Source: a virus. Taken from it: a stretch of DNA of 35,899 nucleotides. The stretch lies in IMG/VR virus record IMGVR_UViG_3300011115_000255, positions 1 through 35,899 of that record; one strand, written 5' to 3'. Positions within the stretch are counted from its first letter, which is position 1. Every line of letters starts with the position of its first letter. Position numbers and translations under genes: made by a program. The notes under the pieces were generated by a model. That model ran no database searches, was not told the DNA's origin, and was given only the letters and a program-made list of their open reading frames with translations. Below, one piece after another: positions 22,623 through 30,902 of this stretch.

Positions 22623-22933
22623 ACTTAAAGCCACTTAACGACAAAGTAGTCGTAAAACCAATAGAACGAATTAAATCCGAATTAATTGCCGTGATTATGG
22701 ATGAGAGAGACAACATGGGTACAGTCATGGCTGTAGGCCCAGGTAAACGTCTGCCAAACGGTAAACGAGAAGAAATGCCAATAGAGGTAGGATCATTTGT
22801 CAGATTTGGTCATATGGGCAATGATGAGTACCTTAAATACCAAGAATACTTTGAAAATGGTGAAAGATACCTCATAATGAGCTGGCAAGACGTATGTTTT
22901 ATTACTGAAAAGGAGCAAGCTAATGGCAAGTAA
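22619..22933 (+). CDS. GroES-like co-chaperonin
   Basis: 104 residues. MNLKPLNDKVVVKPIERIKS, then GTVMAVGPGKRLPNGKREEM, and VGSFVRFGHMG follow the Cpn10 fold in order; the mobile loop that binds GroEL would be residues ~18-33 (RIKSELIAVIMDERDN), and the final strands are extended by YLKYQEYFENGERYLIMSWQ. Like T4 gp31, a phage GroES can pair with host GroEL to fold the coat protein. The gene lies just upstream of the packaging/head module, which supports such a role. Confidence 0.82.
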   Translation: MNLKPLNDKVVVKPIERIKSELIAVIMDERDNMGTVMAVGPGKRLPNGKREEMPIEVGSFVRFGHMGNDEYLKYQEYFENGERYLIMSWQDVCFITEKEQANGK

Positions 22934-23087
22934 ACCTGGCTTATATGCCAATATTCATGCAAAACAGGAACGGATCGAGCGACAAAAGGCAGAAGGTAAG
23001 CCAGTTGAGAAGATGCGTAAGGTAGGCAGCAAAGGAGCACCAACTGCTAAAGCATTCAAAGAATCAGCAAAGACGGCTAAAAAATGA
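22923..23087 (+). CDS. Lys-rich small protein (54 residues)
   Basis: ATG at 22923 lies inside the end of the GroES gene. The product MASKPGLYANIHAKQERIER runs on to EKMRKVGSKGAPTAKAFKES. This is a recurrent small phage protein, usually just before the terminase genes, with no known function; strong positive charge suggests DNA or scaffold contact. Stop overlaps the next start. Confidence 0.65.
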   Translation: MASKPGLYANIHAKQERIERQKAEGKPVEKMRKVGSKGAPTAKAFKESAKTAKK

Positions 23088-23356
23088 AAAAACACGATAA
23101 ACCAATACCTCACAAGACTACTGGCAAGGATAAGACATACAATCCTACTGACAAAGGTGCTGGGATGACTGCTAAAGGCAGAGCCGAGTACAACGCTAAG
23201 AACAATGCCAATCTCAAGCCTCCAGCACCAAATCCTAAGACAAAGACTGATAAAGGCAGAAAAGCCAGTTTTTGTGCAAGGATGGAAGGAGTTGTTAAGA
23301 ACGCTAAAGGCCCAGCTGAGAGAGCCAAGGCATCACTCAAGAACTGGAACTGCTAA
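23084..23356 (+). CDS. Lys-rich small protein (DUF6321-like)
   Basis: 90 residues, low complexity and very basic: KKHDKPIPHKTTGKDKTYNP, TAKGRAEYNAKNNANLK, then GRKASFCARMEGVVKNAKGP. The K-SFCARM-GV core is the signature I recall for DUF6321. Position upstream of the terminase is usual. Coupled to both neighbours by overlapping stop/start codons. Confidence 0.65.
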   Translation: MKKHDKPIPHKTTGKDKTYNPTDKGAGMTAKGRAEYNAKNNANLKPPAPNPKTKTDKGRKASFCARMEGVVKNAKGPAERAKASLKNWNC

Positions 23357-23496
23357 TGCCATTAATTAAAAGTAAATCCAATAAAGCAGTAGAAAAGAAT
23401 ATTAAAGAGGAATTGAAGTCAGGAAAACCTCAAAAACAAGCAGTAGCAATCGCATTAAATGTCCAACGTCAAGCACAAAAGAAAGCCAAGAAATGA
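23356..23496 (+). CDS. Small basic protein, 46 residues (KPQKQAVAIAL motif)
   Basis: ATG at 23356 overlaps the previous stop. The product MPLIKSKSNKAVEKNIKEEL continues KSGKPQKQAVAIALNVQRQA and a lysine-rich end. The K-GKPQKQAVAIA core is a known recurring motif of tiny phage and bacterial proteins (DUF6496-like); function unknown. Confidence 0.6.
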   Translation: MPLIKSKSNKAVEKNIKEELKSGKPQKQAVAIALNVQRQAQKKAKK

Positions 23497-23666
23497 TTAA
23501 ATTAGAACTAACTATCCAAGAAGTAGAACACGCACTCAAGTTTATTGGATGTGGGCCATATGCTGAAGTAGCAGATTTAATCAATAAGATAAGAGAGCAA
23601 GGTCTTAAACAAGTACAAGAGATGCAAGCCTCACAAAATGTTGTAGAATTACCACAAGAAGATTAA
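23493..23666 (+). CDS. Small protein, 57 residues
   Basis: ATG at 23493 overlaps the preceding TGA. MIKLELTIQEVEHALKFIGC, then GPYAEVADLINKIREQGLKQ is a compact helix-helix pattern (EVE-ALKFI-CGPYAEVA-LI), also common in small phage proteins next to terminase genes. Unknown function. Confidence 0.55.
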   Translation: MIKLELTIQEVEHALKFIGCGPYAEVADLINKIREQGLKQVQEMQASQNVVELPQED

Positions 23667-23682
23667 TTTACTCAAATAGATA

Positions 23683-23997
23683 ATGACTGAAACAGATCAA
23701 TCTCGCTCGCTAAAGATGCAAGGCAATCAAAATGCCAGCAAAAATAAGCTATTTTATGACCGTATTAAGATCCATTTAATACAGAATCCTAAGAAGTTGG
23801 AGAAGATTGTCGAGAAACTGGTGGCTAGTGCAATGGATGGTGAACCGTGGGCTGTAAAAGAACTCATGGATCGAGTCGATGGTAAACCAGTCCAGGCTAC
23901 ATCATTTGAGAACCCAGACGGTACTCCAATGGTAGGCAGCATACAAGTAACATTTATTAAGCCAAATGAGCCTACAGACAGCAATCAGTCGAGCTGA
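23683..23997 (+). CDS. Terminase small subunit-like
   Basis: 104 residues. GNQNASKNKLFYDRIKIHLI near the N-terminus and KLVASAMDGEPWAVKELMDR, VDGKPVQ in the middle are the GNQ-ASK and ELMDRVDGKP motifs of small phage terminase/DUF5681-type proteins. They recognise phage DNA and hand it to the large subunit. Its last 32 bases overlap the large-subunit start. Confidence 0.75.
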   Translation: MTETDQSRSLKMQGNQNASKNKLFYDRIKIHLIQNPKKLEKIVEKLVASAMDGEPWAVKELMDRVDGKPVQATSFENPDGTPMVGSIQVTFIKPNEPTDSNQSS

Positions 23998-25243
23998 GTT
24001 TCCAGCAAAGCTAGAATGCTTATTTGTACCTGAGAACAGTCGTTATCGAATCTTATATGGTGGCCGTGGTGGCTCTAAGTCATGGAATGTAGCTAGAGCT
24101 CTTCTGGTCAAAGGTGCTAAGAGTCCTATGCGATTCTTATGTGCTAGAGAGTACCAAACAAGTATTAAGGACTCAGTACATAAGCTGCTAACAGATCAGA
24201 TATTTGCACTTGGTCTAGAATCGTTCTATGAGATTACTCAGAACTCGATCCGTGGAAAGAACGGTACAGAGTTTGCCTTTGTCGGCTTAAAGAACAACAT
24301 AGCGAACATTAAGTCGTTTGAAGGTGTAGACATATGCTGGGTAGAAGAGGCTCAGACCGTATCCAAATTAAGCTGGAACGTACTCATACCTACTATCCGT
24401 AAAGACAAATCAGAGATATGGATTACGTTTAACCCAGAGCTGGAGACCGATGAGACATTCCAACGGTTTGTAGTCAATCCTCCAGCTAATGCAGTAGTCC
24501 AGAAGATTAACTGGTCAGATAATCCGTGGTTTCCTGATGTACTAGACCTAGAACGTCAAGCACTCAAGAACCGTGATATTGAGGCATACAATACCGTTTG
24601 GGAAGGCATCTGCCGACAGACCATAGATGGTGCTATCTTTGCTAAAGAAATGACTCTGGCTGAGATAGAAGGACGGATTACCAAAGTACCATACGATGCT
24701 ACTAAGCCAGTTCATGCCATTTTTGATCTTGGCTGGGCAGACAATACAGCTTGCTGGCTCATGCAATTTATTGGCCAAGAGCTACATTTCATACGGTATT
24801 TTGAGGATAACCAGAAGACAATTACCTATTATTTACAGGAAATGCAGAAGTTTGGCTATCTATATGACACGTTATGGCTACCACATGATGCAGCTGCTAA
24901 GTCTCTTGGAACTGGTAGAAGTATTGAGGAAATAGTCAGAGCTGCTGGGTTTAAAGTACAAATGCTCGATCGAGTGCCAATAGCTGACTCAATCAATGCA
25001 GCCAGGACAATATTTAATAAATGTTATTTTGATAGAGAAAATACTTCAGATGGTTTAAACTGTCTAAGACATTATCAATACGATGTAGATGTAGAAACTG
25101 GAGCATTCAGCCAAAGGCCGTTACATAATATTTACAGCCACGGTGCAGATGCGTTCAGATATGTGGGTTTGATGGTGAACGAGCCTCGCAAGCCAAAGCC
25201 AAGAAGACCAGATTATCAACCAATTACGAGCTGGATGGCATAG
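23966..25243 (+). CDS. Terminase large subunit
   Basis: 425 residues. ATPase: Walker A GGRGGSKSWNVARAL at ~33-47, Walker B VDICWVEEAQ, coupling motif ITFNPE. Nuclease: FDLGWADNTACWL and SHGADAFRY hold the metal-binding Asp residues; LPHDAA lies between. This is the Terminase_3/PBSX type motor that pumps and cuts DNA. Headful packaging is likely by relation to P22-like phages but is not visible in the sequence. Portal follows after zero intergenic bases. Confidence 0.93.
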   Translation: MSLQTAISRAEFPAKLECLFVPENSRYRILYGGRGGSKSWNVARALLVKGAKSPMRFLCAREYQTSIKDSVHKLLTDQIFALGLESFYEITQNSIRGKNGTEFAFVGLKNNIANIKSFEGVDICWVEEAQTVSKLSWNVLIPTIRKDKSEIWITFNPELETDETFQRFVVNPPANAVVQKINWSDNPWFPDVLDLERQALKNRDIEAYNTVWEGICRQTIDGAIFAKEMTLAEIEGRITKVPYDATKPVHAIFDLGWADNTACWLMQFIGQELHFIRYFEDNQKTITYYLQEMQKFGYLYDTLWLPHDAAAKSLGTGRSIEEIVRAAGFKVQMLDRVPIADSINAARTIFNKCYFDRENTSDGLNCLRHYQYDVDVETGAFSQRPLHNIYSHGADAFRYVGLMVNEPRKPKPRRPDYQPITSWMA

Positions 25244-27325
25244 ATGGATGATCCTAGAATTGAAGAGGCAAAACAATTTCTTAGATTTTGTGGTGAGGCA
25301 GATTCCAATAATCGAGCCGAGGCATTAGATGATGTTCGATTTTGTGCTGGAGATCAATGGCCAGTAGAGACACAAAACAGCCGATTACTTGAATCTAGAC
25401 CATGCTTAACCATTAACAAGGTTGATGCTTACGTTAGGCAGATATGCAACCAGCAACGGCAACAGAGGCCACGAATTAAAGTCCACGGTATGAACTCTGA
25501 GTCGGATGCCAAGGTAGCAGAGATATTAACTGGGATTTGTCGGCACATTGAAGTCCAAAGTAATGCTGATCATGCCTACGATACGGCATTTGAATACGCT
25601 GTAAAGATGGGCTGGGGATACTTTAGGATAACTACAGATTATGTTCGAGATGACTCATTCGAGCAAGAGATATACATTAAGCCAATAGAGAATCCGTTTA
25701 CCGTTTACTTTGATCCTAATTCACAATCACCAGACGGCAGAGATGCTGAGAAAGCATTAATTACTACCGTAATGACTAAGAAAGCATTTAGTGCAATGTA
25801 TCCTGATGCCGAGGTAGACCAAGGATTTAATGCTAGAGGCACAGGTGATAGCAATGCTGAATGGGTAATGAAAGAAGATATACGGATTGCTGAATACTTT
25901 TATACCGTCCGTAAACCAGTAAAGATTGTCCAATTAAGTGATGGAACTACCGTCAAAAAGTCTGAATTACCAGACGAGCAGCTAATGAATGATGCTGGAG
26001 TGTTTGTCATTAATGAACGTGATACGCACGAAAAAGAGATTAAATGGGTTAAGTTAACTGGGATGCAGATTCTAGAAGAGAGCACATGGCCTGGCAAGTA
26101 CATTCCAATTATTCCAGTTTATGGTCAAACCGTAGTGGTGGACTCGAAACATAGGAAGTTTGGATTAGTCCGTCAGGCTAAAGATCCACAGAAGATGTAT
26201 AACTACTGGACAACTGCATTGACAGAGTCCGTAGCACTAGCACCGAAAGCAAAATGGATATTGGCAGAAGGACAGGACGAAGGCCATGAGAACGAATGGG
26301 CTCAAGCTAATATTGCCTCCAAAGCTACTCTGAGATACAAACAAACAGACATTGATGGCCGTGTAGCACCTCCACCAATACGACAGCAGCCAGAAGCTCC
26401 ACCAACAGGCATAACAACGGCTCTGCAAGGTTTAAATGCTGACTTAATGGCAGTAGTTGGGATTTATGATCCTAGTCAATTGCCACAAGGAATGCAGTCT
26501 GGTAAAGCAATCCAAGGCCAGCAAATGCAAGTGGACATGGTTAACTATCATTACTTTGATAACTTAACTCGGTCTATTAGTCATGTCGGCACAATTATTC
26601 TCGATTTAGTACCAAAGATTTACGATACCCAGCGAGTTATGCGAATTATTGGTGATGATGGAAAGCCTGATTTGGTAAACATTAATGAGCCTGGAGAGGA
26701 CGAACAAGGAGTTAAAAAGATACTTAATGACGTAACTGTTGGTCAATATGACGTAGTAATGGATACAGGCCCAGGCTATAACAGCAAGCGTAGTGAGGCA
26801 GTAGAATCTATGATGACATTATTGGCTGCTGATCCTAATCTTATGCAAACTGCTGGAGACTTAATCTTTAGGAATATGGACTTCCCAGGAGCTGAAATAG
26901 TAGCAGATCGTTTAGCAGCTGCAAATCCAATGGCTCAGATTGATAAGAAATCTCCAATACCTCCACAAGTTCAGATGCAATTAAAGGCTAATGATGCCCA
27001 AATGCAACAAATGCAGCAAGAGATTCAGCGACTACACATAATTATCCAAGAACGTCAAGACATGGAGCAAGTCAAGCAAGATAACATGACTAAACGTGAG
27101 TTGATGAAAGTCACAGCTAAAGCACATGAAATTGAAATGAATAACGAGACTCGCAGAGCTGATACACAAATCAAGGCACAAACTGCCGTACACGATACAG
27201 ATACTAGGACTGATACACAATTACAAATTGAGAATTTAAAAGGCCAATTTGCCATGATTCTGTCGCAAATAGATGCAGCTGCAAGAAGAGCTGCTACTTC
27301 AGAAACTACAGAGAGAGCCATATAA
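25244..27325 (+). CDS. Portal protein, P22 type
   Basis: 693 residues. RAEALDDVRFCAGDQWPVET, then RPCLTINKVDAYVRQICNQQ, RQQRPRIKVHGM is the classical start of P22-type portals; the middle holds YWTTALTESVALAPKAKWIL and the end is a long Gln-rich coiled coil (MQLKANDAQMQQMQQEIQRL) forming the barrel. Its dodecamer is the DNA entry channel and binds terminase and gp4. The ATG of the following gene overlaps the end by one base. Confidence 0.93.
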   Translation: MDDPRIEEAKQFLRFCGEADSNNRAEALDDVRFCAGDQWPVETQNSRLLESRPCLTINKVDAYVRQICNQQRQQRPRIKVHGMNSESDAKVAEILTGICRHIEVQSNADHAYDTAFEYAVKMGWGYFRITTDYVRDDSFEQEIYIKPIENPFTVYFDPNSQSPDGRDAEKALITTVMTKKAFSAMYPDAEVDQGFNARGTGDSNAEWVMKEDIRIAEYFYTVRKPVKIVQLSDGTTVKKSELPDEQLMNDAGVFVINERDTHEKEIKWVKLTGMQILEESTWPGKYIPIIPVYGQTVVVDSKHRKFGLVRQAKDPQKMYNYWTTALTESVALAPKAKWILAEGQDEGHENEWAQANIASKATLRYKQTDIDGRVAPPPIRQQPEAPPTGITTALQGLNADLMAVVGIYDPSQLPQGMQSGKAIQGQQMQVDMVNYHYFDNLTRSISHVGTIILDLVPKIYDTQRVMRIIGDDGKPDLVNINEPGEDEQGVKKILNDVTVGQYDVVMDTGPGYNSKRSEAVESMMTLLAADPNLMQTAGDLIFRNMDFPGAEIVADRLAAANPMAQIDKKSPIPPQVQMQLKANDAQMQQMQQEIQRLHIIIQERQDMEQVKQDNMTKRELMKVTAKAHEIEMNNETRRADTQIKAQTAVHDTDTRTDTQLQIENLKGQFAMILSQIDAAARRAATSETTERAI

Positions 27326-27765
27326 TGCCTACCGTAACATCTGAAAACAAGGCTGAGTTTGATAAGAAAAGACTCGGTGTTAGTAATTCAGAGCCATCTA
27401 TTAATGTAAATAACCGAGATATAAAGGTAACTTTGCATCCTGTAGAGGAACGGCAAGGCCATAAATTACATTATGTGCATACTGATAAGTTTGAAAATGC
27501 TTTTAAAAAAGATGAGACTGGTTATATTGGGCCAAAAGGTACTGAAAATGCTATTAAAAACAGATATAAAGGTGTAGGAGAGTTTTTAAAAACTGCACCA
27601 TCAATGCGAGCTAGTGAGGCATATGTTAGACCAAATGGAAGTGTTGTATTTGGTGATGGAAGACATAGATTTGCTTATTTAAGAGACATTGGACTGAAGA
27701 AAATACCAATGAGTTTAGATAAAGAATCTGTGAGAAATGCTAAAAAACACGGATATATTGATTAA
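27325..27765 (+). CDS. ParB-like-domain protein with scaffold-like N-terminal tag
   Basis: 146 residues. Residues ~4-20 (VTSENKAEFDKKRLGV) copy the N-terminus of the scaffold (LTSENSAEFYANKLGL) that follows. The rest has VRPNGSVVFGDGRHRFAYLR, then DIGLKKIPMSL, the DGRHR-A-LRD-G motif of ParB/sulfiredoxin-like domains, some of which are nucleases or NTP-binding. It sits between portal and scaffold, where P22 has no such gene. A capsid-packaged DNA-handling protein is one reading; unproven. Confidence 0.65.
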   Translation: MPTVTSENKAEFDKKRLGVSNSEPSINVNNRDIKVTLHPVEERQGHKLHYVHTDKFENAFKKDETGYIGPKGTENAIKNRYKGVGEFLKTAPSMRASEAYVRPNGSVVFGDGRHRFAYLRDIGLKKIPMSLDKESVRNAKKHGYID

Positions 27766-27805
27766 ATTGACAACAATTAATTAATGTATTAACTTAGTTC
27801 AAACC

Positions 27806-27829
27806 TTACCAGTTAGGTAAACTGGGTAA
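27806..27829 (+). other. Stem-loop in the leader of the scaffold gene
   Basis: TTACCAGTT (27806-27814) pairs with AACTGGGTAA (27820-27829) with one bulged G; an alternative pairs TTACC with GGTAA at 27816-27820. A TTGACA at 27767-27772 precedes it, but the -10 is poor. The ribosome site TTGGAGC follows, so the hairpin may tune scaffold translation. Confidence 0.4.
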
Positions 27830-27846
27830 ATTCTTGGAGCTTATCC

Positions 27847-28728
27847 ATGTCAGAAGCAACTGTATTAACTAGCGAAAATAGTGCCGAGTTTTATGCAAAT
27901 AAATTAGGTTTAGCTGATCAACCAGAAGTTGAGGCTGTAGAAACAGAGCCAACTGAGGAGATTGAGCAGAGTGAACCAGAGGCAGAGAATGAGGACAAGG
28001 TAACAGAGGAACGGAAAACCAATCCTAAACTTGAAAAGAGGTTTTCAGATTTAACTAAGCAACGTGAGCAATTGCGTAAAGAAGTAGAGCAAGAGCGAGC
28101 AGCTAAGGCAGAACTGGAGAATCGTTTAAAGGCTTTAGAAACACAGGCTGCACCTAAACAGGAGCAGAGCAGTAATCAGAGGCCACAGCCGTCACAATTT
28201 GTAGATGCATTTGAATATGCAGAGGCATTAGCAGATTGGTCAGCTGAAAACGCTGTAATGAGAGCAAGACAGGAAGACGTAGAACGTAGAAGACAGGAAG
28301 ACCGAAACCAAGTAATAGACACATGGAATAAACGACTTGAAACTACTAAAGCTGAAATACCTGATTTTGAAGATATGGTGCAATCTAGTGACGTTATTGT
28401 CCCAGATGCTGTCAGAGATGCAATCTTGGAAAGCGAAGTTGGCCCAAGAATTTTGTATCATTTGGCAGAAAATAAAGACATTGCTGAAAAGATAACCAAA
28501 TCAAGCATCATTACTGCTCTAAGAGAGATAGGTAAGTTGGAGGCAAAATTTGAGAAATCAGAAGAGCCAATAAGTAAAACTGTTGCTGTGAAGTCTAAAG
28601 CACCAACTCCGATTAGTCCGATTAAAGGATCTGGAACGATTGCTGACGTACAAGTAGATGGAGAAGGAAAATTCTACGGTAGTTATCAAGCGTACAAAGA
28701 GGCTCGAAAGGCTGGACGGATTAGGTAA
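27847..28728 (+). CDS. Scaffolding protein
   Basis: 293 residues. Very acidic N-terminus (EVEAVETEPTEEIEQSEPEA), a long charged coiled coil at ~55-100 and a helical middle, then a basic C-terminus (GSYQAYKEARKAGRIR), the usual place where a P22-type scaffold binds coat. Located between portal and coat as in P22. The N-terminal TSENSAEFYANKLGL tag recurs in the gene before. Start supported by GGAGC 9 bases upstream. Confidence 0.85.
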   Translation: MSEATVLTSENSAEFYANKLGLADQPEVEAVETEPTEEIEQSEPEAENEDKVTEERKTNPKLEKRFSDLTKQREQLRKEVEQERAAKAELENRLKALETQAAPKQEQSSNQRPQPSQFVDAFEYAEALADWSAENAVMRARQEDVERRRQEDRNQVIDTWNKRLETTKAEIPDFEDMVQSSDVIVPDAVRDAILESEVGPRILYHLAENKDIAEKITKSSIITALREIGKLEAKFEKSEEPISKTVAVKSKAPTPISPIKGSGTIADVQVDGEGKFYGSYQAYKEARKAGRIR

Positions 28729-28755
28729 ATCTAATTTATTTTTAAAGGAAATATC

Positions 28756-30030
28756 ATGGCTAATACCTTATTAACCATTTCCAAGATTACTAACGAAGCG
28801 TTAATGGTGTTGGAAAACGAATTAACATTTACTAGCGAAGTAGATCGTAACTATGATGATCAATTTGCTGTTGTAGGTGGAAAAATTGGTGCAACTGTAA
28901 ACGTTCGTAAACCTGGTCGTTTCATTGGTACTACTGGCCCAGCTCTGAACGTAGAAGACTTTAACGAGACTTCAGTTCCAGTAACTTTGTCAACTCAGTT
29001 CCACGTTGATACTCAGTTCACAACTCAGGATTTAGCATTGTCTTTGGATATGTTCTCAGACCGTGTTCTAAAGCCAGCAGTTGCTGCAATTGCCAACAAA
29101 ATTGACCGTGATGGTTTAGCGATGGCTACTCTACAAACTGCTAATACAGTTGGTACAGCTGGAACTCCTCCAACAGGCTTAATTACTTATTTGACTGCTG
29201 CTGCTTATCTAGACTCCGAAGGAGCTCCAAGAGATGGCCGTAGATCATGTATCGTTGAGCCGTTTACATCTGCAACTATCGTTGACAGCTTAAAAGGTCT
29301 ATTTGTACCTCAAGAGGCTATTAGCGAGCAGTATCGTAAAGGTTTGATGGGTAAAGACAGTTCTGGTATGAACTGGAAACTTGATCAGAACGTGGTATCA
29401 CAGACTTATGGTAACTTCAGCACATCGACTGTTACTGCATCTGTTGCAACCACAACTGCAACTGGTTTCTTAACATCTGGCTGGGCATCTACATCGAGCA
29501 TTAGTTTGACTGCTGCTAATAGTGGCACAATCAATCTAAACGCTGGTGATACATTTACCATTGCTGGTGTTTATGCAGTTAACCCACAAAACCGTCAAGC
29601 ATATGGCTCAAACAAACTACGTCAATTCGTAGTTAAGTCTGCTGTAACTGTTGCCTCTGGTAACTCTGTAACTGTAGTTGTTTCTCCAGCTGTTATCTCT
29701 GCTGGTCAGTTCCAGAACGTATCCATTCCAACTACTTCAGCAACTGCTGCCGTAACATTCTTTGCAAGCCAATACAATGCAAGTGGATCTGGAGTTGTCA
29801 GCCCACAAAACATGATCATGCACCGTAATGCATTTACACTCGCTGTAGCTGACTTAGAGCTGCCAGAAGGTGTTCACTTTGCTGGACGTGCATCTGATAA
29901 AGAAATTGGTTTGAGTATGCGTGTTGTCCGTCAATACACCATCAATAACGATTCGATCCCGACTCGACTTGATGTATTGTATGGCTGGGCCCCACTATAC
30001 CCAGAACTTGCTTGCCGTGTTGCAGCTTAA
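28756..30030 (+). CDS. Major capsid (coat) protein, P22 gp5 family
   Basis: 424 residues, close to the 430 of P22 coat. LTISKITNEALMVLENELTF, then VNVRKPGRFI and FTTQDLALSLDMFSDRVLKP are the P22-coat signature; a beta-rich insertion domain (residues ~215-330) and GWAPLYPELACRVAA at the end follow the family. Ribosome site AAAGGAAAT. Nearly all arginines are CGT, unlike the AGA/CGA mix in neighbouring genes, consistent with very high expression. It forms the HK97-fold shell. Confidence 0.93.
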   Translation: MANTLLTISKITNEALMVLENELTFTSEVDRNYDDQFAVVGGKIGATVNVRKPGRFIGTTGPALNVEDFNETSVPVTLSTQFHVDTQFTTQDLALSLDMFSDRVLKPAVAAIANKIDRDGLAMATLQTANTVGTAGTPPTGLITYLTAAAYLDSEGAPRDGRRSCIVEPFTSATIVDSLKGLFVPQEAISEQYRKGLMGKDSSGMNWKLDQNVVSQTYGNFSTSTVTASVATTTATGFLTSGWASTSSISLTAANSGTINLNAGDTFTIAGVYAVNPQNRQAYGSNKLRQFVVKSAVTVASGNSVTVVVSPAVISAGQFQNVSIPTTSATAAVTFFASQYNASGSGVVSPQNMIMHRNAFTLAVADLELPEGVHFAGRASDKEIGLSMRVVRQYTINNDSIPTRLDVLYGWAPLYPELACRVAA

Positions 30031-30047
30031 CTTAAAGGAAAATAATC

Positions 30048-30467
30048 ATGGCCGCTCCAAATTCAACCTCAACAATTCACCCAAGCAATTTAGCCACTAA
30101 TCAAGCAATTCGGTTATTGGCTGTTGCAACAGGTGTAAACGTCAACTCAACTGGTGACCAGGCGACTTTGGCAATTAATAATGCCTCAAGTTATTCTGTA
30201 TCCAATGTCGTGTTTACTAATGCCTCAACAAGTCTAACGACTGCTGCTGCTGGACTATTTACAGCTCCGTCAGCTGGTGGTACAGGAATTGTTGCGAATG
30301 CTGCTCTATCTGCTCTTACTTCTAGTACAGTTGTAAGCCAGAGAACTGTTGCATCAACAGCATTACAAACAGCTCAAAACTTATACCTCAACGTAGGTAC
30401 TGCACAAGGTGCAGCTGCTACTATGGATGTATATGTTTACGGCTACGACTTCAGCACATATTCTTAA
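30048..30467 (+). CDS. Beta-rich head decoration-like protein
   Basis: 139 residues, rich in Ala, Thr, Ser and Asn, with alternating strands (VSNVVFTNASTSLTTAAAGL, then FTAPSAGGTGIV and QNLYLNVGTAQGAAATMDVY). It lies 17 bp after the coat with its own ribosome site AAAGGAAA and is followed by a terminator, so it would be expressed with the coat. The small, all-beta composition fits a capsid decoration or head-fibre base protein, but no family is recognised. Confidence 0.55.
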   Translation: MAAPNSTSTIHPSNLATNQAIRLLAVATGVNVNSTGDQATLAINNASSYSVSNVVFTNASTSLTTAAAGLFTAPSAGGTGIVANAALSALTSSTVVSQRTVASTALQTAQNLYLNVGTAQGAAATMDVYVYGYDFSTYS

Positions 30468-30491
30468 TTTGAGCTGAATATTAAAAGAAAG

Positions 30492-30518
30492 CCATCCGAT
30501 AAAAAGGATGGTTTTTTT
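30492..30518 (+). terminator. Rho-independent terminator after the coat operon
   Basis: CCATCC (30492-30497), 8-base A-rich loop, GGATGG (30506-30511), then seven T (30512-30518). It closes the head block; a new promoter follows at once. Confidence 0.85.
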
Positions 30519-30530
30519 CTATGAATGACT

Positions 30531-30556
30531 TATAATGAACTAACCGAAAATCGGTT
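30531..30556 (+). promoter_or_regulatory. -10 consensus followed by a 5' hairpin
   Basis: A perfect TATAAT lies at 30531-30536, with no good -35. AACCGA (30542-30547) and TCGGTT (30551-30556) form a hairpin at about the expected transcript start. This would give the fibre-region mRNA a structured 5' end. Then AAAGGAAA precedes the next gene. Confidence 0.5.
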
Positions 30557-30576
30557 TTCTTTGCAAAGGAAAAATT

Positions 30577-30900
30577 ATGCCATCAACCACGATAACTAGA
30601 GGAAATATACTTTCTTATACTCTAGTTCAAGTCAGTATTACTCCAGCAGCAACAGCAGCCAATACCTCAGCAGCACAGACATTTACAGTACCTGGTTTAG
30701 TTACGACTGATATTGTTCATGTGTCATGTTCTGGAGCACAAACAGCTGGTATATTTATTGCTGATGCTAGAGTAAGTGCAGCCAATACATTAAGTGTTCA
30801 ATTTGCTAATTGCACAGGTACTTCAGCAACAGCAGCAAGTGGCAATTACATTGTTGAGGTAATTGAAGCAGAAGGCCCATTACCTAGTACTGCGAATTAA
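30577..30900 (+). CDS. Small beta-rich virion protein, unknown
   Basis: 107 residues. ILSYTLVQVSITPAATAANT, then SAAQTFTVPGLVTTDIVHVS and an end ASGNYIVEVIEAEGPL; an all-beta pattern with a VPGL-TTD turn seen in small phage head proteins. It is the first gene after the terminator and promoter, 2 bp before another protein of similar style. Likely a decoration or head-associated protein; inference. Confidence 0.55.
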   Translation: MPSTTITRGNILSYTLVQVSITPAATAANTSAAQTFTVPGLVTTDIVHVSCSGAQTAGIFIADARVSAANTLSVQFANCTGTSATAASGNYIVEVIEAEGPLPSTAN

Positions 30901-30902
30901 TC

